64,000 bases of DNA from Zerene cesonia (Eukaryota > Arthropoda > Insecta > Lepidoptera > Pieridae): NCBI RefSeq assembly GCF_012273895.1, contig NC_052117.1, forward strand, positions 1,612,001-1,676,000. Direction: 5' to 3'. A program made the position numbers and the translations under genes. The notes beneath the pieces were generated by a model. It was not told the DNA's origin. It searched no databases and worked only from the letters and a program-made list of their open reading frames with translations. How positions within the stretch are numbered: position 1 is the stretch's first letter; each line of letters opens with the position of its first letter. Shown here piece by piece: positions 10,602 through 23,176 of this stretch.

Positions 10602-12742
10602 GTAAGTACATAGAGTTTAATGGTTTTTATTTTGATTAATTTAAACATTGAACTAATAGGAGACTTGGATGATTTTAAGTATTGGATATTATTCATTGAT
10701 AAATGAATTAATTTGTTTATTTGATATTGTTTGGGGGTCAAGAATTAATTATTGTTGTTGGTATAATACGACGAGTTTTTGGTTCATGTGTAAAAGCTTA
10801 GCTACCTTTTTTTTCATGGGATGTTGTTGAATTTTATATTTTATTTTTTTCAAGGAATTTCAACATAATTATGCATTACAATTCACAATTATATTAACTT
10901 ATATCACGTTATAATTTGCATTAAAACATATTTTTCCTTTTAAGATTAAATTAATTATACCATATTGTTTAAAAGCAATAATACTATATACTTACCAGTT
11001 TAAATATTCCAAAATATTAAAGTAATAATTGGGTATGAATTAATTCATGGTCATCAAATTGAAAAGAAAGTATTACACAGACATATTACGTCCACTTTCA
11101 TCAATTGTTTCCATCAGGAAAACCCTAATGGAACCTAAATGGAAAACACTCATTTTCTTCATAAAAAATCGAATATAAATTCAATGCTATAAAACTAAAA
11201 TTTAAATCGAATATAATTTTTTTTTGTCCTGACTATCACCGTCTTGAATTTATCTAAACCGATTTAGTGGTTTAGGCGTGAAGCAGAGACTGACAGAGTT
11301 ACTATCGCATTTATAATATTACCTAGAAAACAAAAGTACATTATCCGTGCTGATGGTTAATTAATTATAATCATATAGGATAAAGCATGATAAAGCGTCT
11401 ATTGTCCTAAAAACAATGTATTATTGGTAAAAGCCTATAATTAAACATTATTTTATAAATACACGATTATTCTTCTTATCTATCTAACCTTTTTTATTTA
11501 ATTACAATATGTAATCTGTTTAATATCATTACCTTAATAGGCCAGTGTTGGAGTGCTTTTAATACTAACTAATACCGATGTAATATAATAATACTTTATT
11601 TATATTGTTATTTATTTATACTGCACTGGTTAATACTTTAACAGTGTCTTATGTCATATGTTATTGTTATGTATTATTCAATCGTGTAGGATTATTGTCT
11701 GCTGTTCAACTCTCAAGCATTTTTAAAAGACGTAATAGAAGATTTTACCAACCACATACGTAAATTTGCGAAATTTGGTTCATCGGAATAGGCATATAAA
11801 AAATTACATTATGTAATTAATTATATTCTCATTTTTCTTCTTTTAATTTTTAAATTTAAATGAAAATTAATAATTTTAATTATTCTTCATGTTATTTCTT
11901 TTATATTTCATATATTTTATGGCTAATTTATTTCTATAGTATTCTATTCAAATTATAGTTTGGATCATTTTTTTCAATTATTATAACATGAATAATATGT
12001 AGCTTCACTTCTTCCCCGGCTTCACCCGCAGCACCTTTTGTCTCTTCATAAGAAATTTCCTTGTCTAAAAAAAAATTTTTATAAAAAAATTAGTCGAATT
12101 AATCCAGCATTTCTAAAGGTTTTCGCTTAGCTGCTCATATGACGATTAATTATTATTTATATATTAGTTGTAACTATACATTAGCACTTAAATAGATCTC
12201 TCTAGATCTCTTAAACGCCATTGGAAATTATGAAAACGATAAAACACAAACAAAAATCATATAAAAATTTAAGAAACTCAATTTTGTCCATAGCTTCATG
12301 GAAGCGATATATAATTCCATACTACGGATAATTTTTTGGGTATGTAGGTATTTAAGAGACTATTATTTTTGTTACAAAGCCCTATAAAGATGATAGTAGA
12401 TATAGGTTCTTCGACCTATAAAATGACCCGACCCACTTGCATTCACTTTACATTTTTAATAATCTTATCAGTGTGCTTTCCAAGAAATGTAGCATTTAAC
12501 ATATATTAATGACTACACTCTTGTTTACAATTTTAGTGTATACAATTATATTATAATTTAGTACCCATCCTGTATGTGGGAGTTGAGCATGCTTCAGCAC
12601 GAATTGGTCTAGCTCGCACTGGGGATTGCCGATTGGGAAAAAAACAACAGTATTTTTTCTGTGTCTTATTGCATGTATACTCATCGCGCGATTATTATTC
12701 CGCAAACAGACATCCGTGTTTAAGCCCCACCTAATGTTTTTT
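10602..12742. other. AT-rich sequence, no gene seen
   Basis: This is AT-rich sequence with no supported exon. A repeat fragment lies at about 11225-11340 (tail 'catttataatattacctag'), and a reversed, decayed piece of repeat family D lies near 12565-12640. Confidence 0.35.
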
Positions 12743-13041
12743 TATGTCACCGTCGGCAACGGAGATGGTGGGTCGCCTGATGGTGAGCGCTACCACCGCC
12801 TATGAACATTTGCGTAATGTCGATTGCAGACCTTACTCCTCTACAATTGGATTGCCGACTTCAAATTGGAAAGGGATGTAGAAATGATTGACGAGAGGAA
12901 TAAAGGAAAGGACTGGGAAGGGTAAGGAAAAGGACATGGGCCTCTGACTCCCCAACTACAACGATACACAGCAGTATGCTATTTCACGCCGGTTTTCTGT
13001 GGGGGTGTGGTACTTCCCCAGTGCGAGTTGGCCCAGTACCT
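12743..13041 (+). repeat. Interspersed repeat, family D
   Basis: The element runs from 'gtcaccgtcggcaacggag' through 'gcctgatggtgagcgc', 'ggattgccgacttc' and 'acatgggcctc' to 'tgtgggggtgtggtacttcc' and a GCGAGTTGGCCCAG end. A nearly full copy is at 42412-42713. Fragments occur at 38391-38468, 44528-44605 and 62428-62530. About 300 bp, no coding capacity. Confidence 0.75.
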
Positions 13042-16000
13042 AGTTTTGTACTCTGGACACAAATAAATTTCTAAGGTCATTTACGAATCCTAAATCTGCA
13101 TTTCAATATTCTTCGATATCCGCTATCTTTTCGGGCAAAAATCTTATAAATTAAATATATAAGTTTACAATATTGCATACGAATATATACGATCCGACAC
13201 AATTTTAAAGCCGTTGTATTAACTATATTCATTGTAATTATTTACAGTTTACACATGCATGACGTTAAATGAAAGCCCGCTGTTTCGTAATAAATTATTT
13301 TCGTACTTCCTTAGGTTTTAAGGCGAAGGGGTTGTAGAACAGGCCAATAACCTTTAGGACCATGAAATTAATTTTTCATTGAGTATTGTTCGTAATATAA
13401 ACCCTGCTCGATTCGTAAAATGTGTATTCTTTACATATCTAATGAAAATAAAAAAAAAATAGTTACATCACCAAATTTTTCATAAGGTTTTTTCAATTTG
13501 TTAACAAAGAATATGTCCTTTTTATATTATAATAATGACACATTTCTTTATATAAGCTAAAGAGGCTCACATGTTAGAAACATGATATTAATCTATGTTA
13601 GTAAAGTAATGAGTTCATACGATTAAAAATTATTTATTTTTCATTAACTTCACTAAGAAATTAAAGACTTTAGACGGAGAGAGTCTCTCCTTGACCACGC
13701 TCGCTGTAAAGTATGCAAAACGTCAGGTTAATAATATAATGAATAAATCGCGTTTAAAATCCGTTAAAGTCTTTAATTCTAAATGTATAATACTCGCGTA
13801 AAATCAAACACAGGAAAATACTAACTTCATAAACTTTTCGTTTTTTTACTATCTTCCAACTTCAAATGAATAAAGTTATATTTATAAATACAGTGATATT
13901 TATTTATTTTATACCAGTAGGTATACGCCAAAAAGAATAGAAGCGAGTGTAAAAATATTTAAAAGCAATCGCGTGACCATAAACCATTTTTAGTTTTTAC
14001 TAATCCACTTCAATTCACCGGACTTGCCACTCGGTATCGCCGAAAACTTCTTATGGCCTTTGATTTTAATTTCTTTCATTACTTTTACCTTTCCTTCGTA
14101 ATTTATAATAACCCACTGGTGAATATTTTACATCAGTATTGCGTGCGCTTCTTGCTAATTCTGTTCATTATTCGTAAAATACATTGAGAGTTCCAGAAAT
14201 ACGTGAATGTTATTAAATACTGTATGTACTAATTATTATAATGATTGAAAGTAAAATACATCCAAAGTTCTAATAAAAGGATGCTTTCTTCCAGGCAATT
14301 AGGTGGCTATTAGGTTATCAGTTTAGAGTGTTAATTTGAGATAACATCTTAAAAAAATATATTTTTATTTATACGAAAAAAGGCAAAATTAATACAGCAT
14401 AATATAAGTACCTATGTCACTATTAGTTTAAATCCATTTCGAAAAAAATTACAGCCATAAAATATATCTTCCTTCTAAATGAGAATATTATGATTTGTTA
14501 TCGTTAGATACCTGTTGCGTTCATTACAAGGTAATCATTTTAAATTTACCCCCGCCCTCCATCATAATGTGAAATTATCACACACACATACATATTCACT
14601 CATAATTCAGTGCTAAAATATACAAAAAAAGATTCAGTACCTACCTGCGCACCTCTAAAAAGTTATCCCATAAAAAGGATTACTAAAAATAACCTCAAAC
14701 AGGAAATATTAACAAAATATTAAATGGGATCGGAAAACTTACATCCGCCCAAGTTAAATTATATTTAACTTGTTTTATGTGGCTTGGTATTCTTAAAGTT
14801 TTTGAACTTCTCAGCTCTTTAAATGTCATAAGGTTAGAGAATTTTCTTACAGGTATCCATAAATATTTTCTATCTTTAACGTAACGACAAACTCAAGATT
14901 TCTTTCCATAGACAGATAGGAAAGATTTAATTATGGAATTAAAATGCAATAAATCAATTTGATTAAGGAATGTCATAGGGTACCACGAGAGCTTGAATTT
15001 TTGTATTAATAGTAGGCAATATAAAAAAGCGTATCTTTCTGGCAACACTACTATCAGGGTATGCGGTAAATTTTGCAGGTCTCACATATTATAACTGACC
15101 CACATTTAGTGGAGTTGACCGGAATGATAGCAGGACTGCGAGCCTGCATTCGGCATGGCTATGGGAACATTTTGAGCGATATTTGGGAAATTTTGCAAGA
15201 TCCCTCCTAAATACTTGTGTTTCCTTCTTCTAAAATAAAATTAACCCTTCAAGTCATAGATGCTTTAATTTGACTTCCTTATTTATCCGATATTCATATC
15301 CCCCTGTTAAACTTATCCTATAGTTAACAGAAGTAGAGAAAAATGTTGTTCTATTGATAAAATATTAGTTCTAAGTATACCAAAACAAACGTAAATTCGT
15401 TTGATATTATTTACTAACCAAAAAATGATATAATTAAAAAAAAACGGTATAATTATAGGTGTGCCCGAAAGTTTTAATATTGTATTAAGTCTTTTTTCGA
15501 ACACAATATTAAGTTATACTAAAATGATTGCAAGATAAAGACTTAGAATAAAATAATATCCAAATCTGCCTCCCATTTGTAAATCGTATGAAACATAAAA
15601 CAACTTCATTCAGTAATATTCAAATACTAGAGTAGTTGTAGGCAACTCAGCTACACATGGCCACCCTTCCTTCTAGAAACATCTATTGCCCATAACATAA
15701 TTGCGTTTCGCTTCCATAGGTCCAAAGGTCAATATAACTCTTCTTACACCAAGTAGGGAATCGATTGTCGTCTCATTACATAACACTGCATGTGCCACGG
15801 TCGATCGTTGCAGTGAATAATTCACCCTGACGATGCTAATTTTAAACACCCTACCTTCAAACACATTTCTTTTGGTCACCTCGTAGCAGTGGCTTGACGT
15901 CTTGTTAAGGAATACAGTTTATTTTATTGATTTTAGAACCACGTTAAACTCTGGATGTTGCTTATTCTATGGCTGTGAGTAAAGTTGATAATTTACTTTT

Positions 16001-17415
16001 TTTTTAATAATAGAATCCCTTGTAAATGCTCCTCTTCCGATTGAAATATTAAAGACCAAAAATTCGCCTTCTTCTTTATTATTTAAAGGATACAACGAAA
16101 TAATATGAGTGCATTAAATACGCGTAGATCGACGTGCTTTCGCTCAATATATCAATATAAATGATACATAAATACAAATAAGAAATCCGACAATATAAGT
16201 ACTAGTTTAATATAATGTTATCTGTAATATATTTAACTTGGTCATCATTGAAATAAACCACATGCTTAAAAGGTAAAAGGAATTAAAAGACGAAAGAGTC
16301 CTTGCATCAATCAGTACCCATACCACAATATTGAGGTGTTTTGTACATCACACACACAGACACACGCGTTTGTACGCTACACACACATACACACAAAAAG
16401 TTAACTATTGCAAAAGGCGTAACAGTTAGGGTAGAGGTTAGGCGATAACCTGGGTAAATTATAATCACTTAAAAATAACAACACATTTTAGATCCATTTT
16501 GCTCTATATACTTTTTAGTTTTATTGTAAGATCTTTTTGCGATCTTCCTTCCTACTTCGGGATTTGAAATCCATATTCCTAGGATTAGAAAATTAAAATA
16601 AATACCAGTTTTATAATTTATCTAATGTAAATAATCAAAATTGTGGGTGAGCTTGTCAAAGGCTATCCTTCTATGTAATTCTGACGATTAAAAGAACACC
16701 CCATATGCCCTCTTATGCCCCAAAATCCGTCCAGCAGTTTGAGCTGTAGGGCGTAATAAATAGACAGACATGTATGTAACTAGAATATTGCTGTTTGTTT
16801 TAATTTATTTATTTTAAATAATAATAATTTATTACATCGCATTTCATTTGATATATATATTTCATATGATTGCTATCTGTCCTAAAATTTTATCACCTCG
16901 ATGCGAGCTTTCAAATGTAGATAAATTGGGATAAGGATCTGCTTTTTCATTTATGGAGCTTGTGTAATTAAATTAATACAGGAAGTTTACATACACATTT
17001 ATTTATTATATATTAATATATATATATATATTAATATTACATACACATCAATTACTTGTGTATATAATTTTAATTCATAATGCATAGTATCTTTTAAAAC
17101 GTTTTCATTTATTAACAAGCTTTTATCATCTATGTTTGTATGTAACTGACACTTTTAGACTCAATTTTGAACAATTAAGGAAAGATTTATTCAAACTTTG
17201 TACACTTATCAAGGATCGGTGACAATACAATAATTACATCAGTTTATCTTATAGTAATAAGATCAGAGTACTGATGAGAATCGCCAGGATTAAATATTTT
17301 TTTTACGTATACTCTGCAAGTATGAGAGCAAGTGAGACAATAATTAGTTGATCGCAGGTTTTTAGTTTATGGTCTTTTCGGTTATTTGATTTATTTGTTA
17401 TTTACTTTATTTGTA
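13042..17415. other. AT-rich sequence, no supported exon
   Basis: No exon could be supported, although the missing upstream exons of the activin-like gene could lie here. CA/CACACA runs occur at 16345-16396. A TA-rich near-palindrome lies at about 16998-17038. A minus-strand reading frame at 15673-15879 has no recognisable domain. Confidence 0.35.
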
Positions 17416-17577
17416 ATACTACTAATATTATTAATACGAAAGTTTGTAACAATGTATGGATATTTGTTATTCTTACGCGCAAAAACGTTGGCATTGACAC
17501 ATTATAGTCTGAATGAACACATAGGCTACATTTTAGTCGTGTACCACGCGAATGAAGCCATAGGTTCCAACTAGTAT
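17416..17577 (+). repeat. Decayed Lep1-like Helitron
   Basis: It starts 'ctactaatattattaatacg' and 'aaagtttgtaac', has 'gcgcaaaaac' in the middle, and ends CAACTAGT. These match the ordered blocks of the better copies at 20745 and 40178. Confidence 0.55.
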
Positions 17578-18024
17578 GGTCTAACTTTACTAGATCTATA
17601 ATTTTGTCTTCTTTATTTTCTCTTAAAAACAATTGAACAACAATTGTATTAAATATTTAGGTATCTAGCATTAAAATTCAATTAAAGTGAAATATTTAAA
17701 GAATGGAAAAACATATTTCGTAGCAACGCCTAGCCTCTCGGCCACCCGTGATCCCACCACAGCAATCGAAATTCTAATTCTTTCGGTTATGAGCCTATAA
17801 ATTTCTCAACATTTATATTTTCTTGTTACAGGTAATGGAGGCGCTCAGCAATGGACATCAACGATGGATTTATTTGTATCATTTATTTATTATTTACTAA
17901 CATACAACGGTTAGGAAAGGATGTTGTGATGTCGTATATTTTTAAAAGGATATCCATACTAAGCATTCCCTGTATTTATTGAAATTAAGCTGGTGTTCAC
18001 GCGGTAACGCAAGCTTGAGTCGGC

Positions 18025-18048
18025 GTGTGTGTTACGCGTAGCACACAC
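18025..18048. repeat. Near-perfect inverted repeat
   Basis: GTGTGTG and CACACAC arms enclose a TACGCGTA palindrome, giving a 24-base imperfect dyad in a locally GC-rich patch about 190 bases before the first visible activin exon. It could form a hairpin. Function unknown. Confidence 0.5.
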
Positions 18049-18234
18049 GACGAGAGAGTGTGCGTAGCCTGCAGCCACGGGCGACAAACGTGTGCACCCG
18101 GCATAAACTATCTTATAACTGCATCGCAGCATCTTTAGTAATGGGTCATCTCGTATAGCAGCAAATAAGTGTATTTGTAGGTGTTGAAAAATCGGTTTTT
18201 ATCGGAATTTTGAATGCTTTTTCTTTGTCAATAG

Positions 18235-19367
18235 GTGAAACGCTAAATGGACAGCGTCTCATAGAATTTAGACTGGGCTCTGAAGCAGAGTCCGAACAAG
18301 GACTGTCCGTAGCTGAGGCGGAGTTAATGGTGCGCGCTGAGACGGCGCCACGAACGCGCCGCCTACGTTATACGCTATGGGCGTTCACAGTACACGGGAA
18401 TAGCAGCGTTGGTGAAATGGCCGGCGCTACAGAAGTCGGCGGTGAGTTATTCACCACTATGCATGGTTGATGACCATATAACAAGTTATTAATATTTCTC
18501 ATAAGGTGCCAAACACATATGTATATGATATTAACTTATTACTCTTTTTATTTGAGACATTGTTGTGTTTGCTGGCAGCGACAACATTTCGACATATATG
18601 TTTCCGACCGAGAATTTATTAAGATATTCGTGAGGTTATAACTCAGTGTTTAACAGGCACCAACGGTGGTCGCGGCTGGCAACGACTGGACGTGACAGCA
18701 GCAGCGCGGCGCTGGGCGGCGGGCGGTGCGCGCAGCCCGCTGCGACTGCTGCTAGACTGCAGCGGGTGCGCGGGCCGCGTGCGGCTGCGGCTGGGCGGCG
18801 CGGCGGCGGCGCGCCCGCTGCTGCGGCTGCGGCTCTCGCCCCGCGCCCCGCGCCGCCGCCGCGCGCTCGACTGCGACGCCGCAGACCACGGCCGGTGCTG
18901 TCGACAGACGTACTATGTGAGCTTCCGCTCGCTCGGTTGGGACGACTGGATCGTTGCGCCCGAGGGATATTACGCCAATTATTGCCGCGGCGCGTGCGAG
19001 CCCTTCCTCAACTATCACTCGCAGGTGGGTGTTAATACGATTTAACTGTTTTTTGGCATCCTAAGCATTACCTCTAAATAAAATAATTAATTAAATTTAA
19101 TTAAACTAATGAAGCGACTATAAAATAAACAATGAACCTGACGTGTTCTATGAACGTAATTTATTGTTCAAATTTTCATGTGTTAATACACAGTATATTC
19201 ATAGTGGTTTATGCTATCAGGTGGTAGAAGCAGCTCGGCTGGAGCGCGCCGCGTGCTGCGCCCCCGTGCGCTTCTCCGCGCTCTCGCTCATCTACTTCGG
19301 CGCCGACTCGAACATCATCAAACGCGACCTGCCCGAGATGGTGGTTGAGGAGTGCGACTGCCCGTAG
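18235..19367 (+). CDS. Actbeta: Activin/inhibin-beta-type TGF-beta ligand, 3' exons
   Basis: Three coding exons are visible: 18235-18441, 18657-19024 and 19221-19367; phases agree. Upstream exons with the signal peptide are not seen. Exons A and B encode prodomain, including a WQRLDVT-type strand. A furin site RRRR is encoded at 18851-18862, and the mature ligand of about 102 residues follows. Mature marks are GRCCRQTYYVSF, GWDDWIVAPEGYYANYC, CRGAC, ACCAPV and the end EECDCP. Nine cysteines fit the activin subclass (four disulfides in the knot and N-terminal pair plus the inter-chain cysteine). The secreted dimer would signal through type I/II serine kinase receptors to Smad2-type effectors. 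The phrases NYCRG, IKRDLPEMVV and CDCP favour activin-beta over myoglianin or dawdle. Between CRGAC and the CC pair there are only 20 residues, clearly fewer than in vertebrate activins. Exon B is strikingly GC-rich against AT-rich flanks. Confidence 0.9.
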
Positions 19368-19840
19368 CGGCTCTGTACATAGCCTCCGCCGCCCGCCCCG
19401 CTCCCCCGCCGCTTTCGCCGCTCGAATCCGATTTAATCCGATCGATTATAAATAATATTCTCGAATTGTGTAACATTTTGTTCCTCGCGTTCAAAGACTA
19501 TATCCTAAATCAAATGGTGAGTCGCGAACGACTCGCGTCTGCGCTCGATGTGCTAGAGACTTTATTCGCCCTGTGATACATCGCATGCGTAGTTTTGAGG
19601 CTCCGTTGTTAGAGCTAAAGTTCTAGGCAACATGCCAAATTGCCTGATGATTGCGCATGCGATGAAACGCAGTTGCGACGCACAACCTGAGGCGCCGACA
19701 CGACTCGTGCGCGACCAGCCTAAATAATTTAATATGCCGTTTTCTTTCACCACGTTTGGTGATCGCTTGTAATTATTGTAAACTGTATTATAATAATTAT
19801 TATAATTATAATAATAAATCAACTTTTTCATAATTATCCT
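19368..19840 (+). other. Probable 3' UTR of the activin-like gene
   Basis: Non-coding sequence follows the TAG at 19365-19367. A polyadenylation signal AATAAA lies at 19813-19818 in a run of AT-rich repeats. Confidence 0.5.
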
Positions 19841-20266
19841 TGTGTTTCATTTTTAAATTACTACAATATTTATTTAAGTTGTAATCTTGAAAAATCGCAT
19901 AACATTTACGACGATGAATTTTCCGAGCATTTGTTAAAAGTGATATTTAATTACTTATTACACATAAAGAAAAGTTATTTTACACCACAAGGCAAAAAAA
20001 AACCACTGAGGCCGGTCCTCGGGTAACAAATTATTGCAGCATTTACCTAAGTCGTATTACATTAAAACTTTCTTTAAAAATGGATGTATGGGGGATGTAT
20101 GGGGGATAAAAATGGATGGATGTATGTATTTGGCTACTATTTCGACAAGAGACGCCGCCCTCGGTACTAGTCGTGTTTCTACATCCTTTTCATATCAGTT
20201 ATCCTTAACTACAACAATAATTATAGTACCTTACAGCAAAATTTTAATTACGTTATTCTATTTAAA

Positions 20267-20567
20267 GCAGTGGTGGCTCAGTGGTGAGAATCTCGGACTG
20301 CAAAATCGATAAGTCAGGGCTCGAGACCGGGCGAGTGTGCAGAAAACAAACTGATTTTTCAATTTATCTGCACGTGTGGATAACATCACCACTGCTTAAA
20401 ACGGTGAAGAAAAACATGGTGAGGAAACCGGAATGTCCAAGAATTAAAAGTTCAACGACATGTGACATCTGCCAACCCGCACTTGGCCACCGTGGTAGAT
20501 TATGACCTGAACCCTTACAGGAGGCCTGCGTCCCAGCAGTGGGAACATATATGGGCTGATGATGAAG
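20267..20567 (+). repeat. tRNA-derived SINE
   Basis: The head GTGGCTCAGTGGTGAG matches a tRNA-type pol III A box, and GGCTCGAGACC, about 40 bases on, matches a B box. The body includes 'acatgtgacatctgccaacc' and 'cccagcagtgggaacatat', and the tail is a GATGATGA run. A near full-length copy is at 58180-58482, and 3' fragments are at 23335-23385 and 47373-47553 (reverse). It is non-autonomous. Confidence 0.85.
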
Positions 20568-20744
20568 CATACATAGGGACATAGGGACAGAGAAAGCAAC
20601 TTCGTTTTATGTTATATATGCTTAAATGCCTATGTATGCTTAAATCTATAAAACTTATAACGTTATATGTATAATAACTAATAACATCTGTTACAACTCC
20701 GAAATAACGCGTGCGAAGCCGCGGGCAAAAGCTAGTCCTACTAG

Positions 20745-20941
20745 TCCTACTAATATAATAAATGTGAAAGTTTATAAGGATGTGTATGTAATTGTTGCTC
20801 TTTCATGCAAAAACTGCTGAACCGATTGCAATGAAATTTGGCACGTAAACAGCTGGACACCTGGAATAACATATAGGCAACTTTTCAATCCTATATTCCT
20901 ACGGGATACGGATTTACGCGGGTGAAACCGCGGGGCGCACT
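20745..20941 (+). mobile_element. Lep1-like non-autonomous Helitron
   Basis: It starts TCCTACTAATATAATAAATG, runs through 'gctgaaccgattgcaatgaa' and 'ctggaataacatataggcaa', and ends with the hairpin CGCGG-GTGAAA-CCGCG followed about 11 bases later by a CACTA end (other copies: CTAGT). The TC start and subterminal hairpin fit Helitron structure. About 197 bp, no coding capacity. Confidence 0.75.
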
Positions 20942-21207
20942 AAAACAGGTCATCTTATTCAATTTCTTTCTTTATTCTTTCATCTTTCTTTAGTACTAAA
21001 AATACATTTTCAACACGAATAAATACAAACAGAAAACTATGCGAAGATTCTGAATTCCTGTAACGTGCGTAGGTTTTAAGGCTGGATATTTTCAACGAGT
21101 TTGAATAAAAATTGTATGCCTTTCAAAAAACTGTCTAACTTATGATTTCCTATAGACTTACGTGTTCTATATAAGTGTATAATCTATGTACGTGTTTGTA
21201 TTAAACA

Positions 21208-21275
21208 TAAAGGTCCATTCTCGAACCCCCGTCTTATTCATTGAAGTCCAAATTCCCAACCACGGAGCCACTACT
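21208..21275 (-). repeat. tRNA-like SINE head fragment
   Basis: Read on the minus strand it gives AGTAGTGGCTCCGTGGTTGG, an A-box-like sequence, then GGGGGTTCGAGAATGG, a B-box-like sequence, in SINE spacing. The rest of the element is missing. Confidence 0.5.
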
Positions 21276-21722
21276 GTTCATATTATTAAATAATAAATTT
21301 AAATGTTAAATATATAGTTTTAAAAAGAGTAAAAAATGGGAATCCTATTCTCACAATTCTGTTATACTTTCAAAATTGTTAATACAAGCAAAGAACTTTT
21401 GTATGCGTAAAATTTTTAGCTGAAATACAAGTATTATTCTAGCTAAAAATTCATAATTCTTAGTTTTTATATCTAAATCTAGGTTATAATATTAGTGGCG
21501 GAAATTATCGAACTTTCGGCGAAATGTTGATAAAGCTCGCTGTAACTGTTTTGATAAATTATACGTATTGCCTAGAAATAGGTCTCATTTCAATAAGCCT
21601 AACATTGTTATTCAGAAACGATATAGATTTTATTTTTATAGGCTATACTGGCATTACATGCTTCTATGAATTTTTGTTATGTTAGTTCCCAGAGTCTAGA
21701 CATAACAATAACTATATAAATT

Positions 21723-21901
21723 ACTAGCTGTAACCCGCGGCGTCACTCGCGTGTTTCCCGGGAAAAAGTACCATAAATGTTAATCCAGACTATAATCTAT
21801 CTCTGTACCAACTTTCATACACTTACCATAAGTTGTTCTCGTGTGAAAGAGTAACATACATCCATACTTACAAACTTTCGCGTATATAATATTAGTAAGA
21901 T
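21723..21901 (-). repeat. Diverged Lep1-like Helitron
   Basis: It begins TACTAGCTGTAACCCGCGGC and ends ACAAACTTTCG...ATAATATTAGTAAG, the reversed plan of the Lep1-like family, with a much-changed centre. Confidence 0.55.
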
Positions 21902-23176
21902 TTAGGCGAGTTCATGCCAGTATATTTCACGGATCCATAGCAGATATAAGCCATGACGTACAAGACAAAATGATTCTTGTCATTCTCTATTTAAAATTTT
22001 TAGAAAAGTGTTACATTATAGGAACATTACCTATATTTTACTACTTATAACTATCAATTCCTATTCTTAAGCTTCACTTCTTGTAAATTTAAGTGTTGCA
22101 ATCTATTATATATTTTTTTAATATATTTTCTTAAATAAAATTCGTCCTCTAAAGAAAAATAAGAAAAATTAGCTAAAAAATTATAAAAGTACATGTATTG
22201 TTCTCTGATTTTCAACAATTTAGCACACTATACCATTTAAATCAGTAAAATATTAACTTCATCAAACGATGTTCCCAAAAACGAAGTAGGTTCCAAATTC
22301 GAATGTTTTTTTTTTTCAAGTATCATCACAGATAACATAATACTATACTAGTATTTTATTACTCGGTTACTCTATGGGTTTTCAACGATTCCATATGATT
22401 TATGTGTGGAGGAATTATTGACATTTGAGGCCATTTTTGAATTTGGGTTTCCCCGCTAGGACGTCGGTGACCTTAATAAATAATTATATATAGTTAGTCA
22501 ACAATTTTACTTGCATTTTATCAACGCAAGCTTAAACAAGCCTTCTAGCATGTTCCATGGAAGTTGTGCGAACCTAATGGAAATGTTTTCTCGAACTCTC
22601 AACTATTGTATGAGTTGCAGAAGTATTGGCGCCGGTTTGTCGTGCTACGCTTTTTCAGTGTGGTGTATATGTCTTCGGGACTATGGGGATAAATGGGGGA
22701 TAAAGTTGTAATATAAATAAGGCAGTTCATATTAATGTGGATTGCTTGACTTACATAAATAGATTTGCTTAAGTAGCTAATGTTTTAAAGACAATAAGAG
22801 AAATCATAATTCGAGTCATTGAATACATGTTCTTCAAATTGATTTCAAATCTGATATTCCATCAATACGTAGATATTTAAATTATTGAGCTTAAAATATA
22901 CAAATTTTGTGAACTTGTAATAATTGATTATAATAGCAATTTCTCATAATGTGAGAAAACTTTTTTTTTATAAATCTTTGTAGAAATAATGGCTGAACGG
23001 ATTATAATAATTTTGGTTTCATTTGATTTATTATTGTTTGCTATGATATTATATATGTTAAAAATTCTGCTAAATACTTCCAAACGTTTACAAAAAGATT
23101 GTCCGGGCGTATAGTGCGTGGAGTTACAAAAGCTATTAATTTACAGTGCCTATAAAAATCCTACAAATTCAGTATC
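21902..23176. other. AT-rich sequence, no gene seen
   Basis: I see no supported exon in this stretch. The reading frame at 22511-22711 lacks any domain and has no convincing splice partners. Confidence 0.35.

Noticed and set aside
15673..15879. 68-codon minus-strand frame
   Set aside because: The text looks mildly protein-like but shows no domain, no partner exon and no repeat match that I can name; it may be a worn retroelement piece.
17728..17765. tRNA-like A box on the minus strand (GGTGGCCGAGAGGCTAGG)
   Set aside because: No B box or cloverleaf arms follow at tRNA spacing, so neither a tRNA gene nor a complete SINE can be supported.
19190..19220. Alternative upstream acceptor for activin exon C, lengthening the ligand loop
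   Set aside because: It would add residues with an extra cysteine and does not resemble activin sequence; the acceptor at 19220 fits phase and family.
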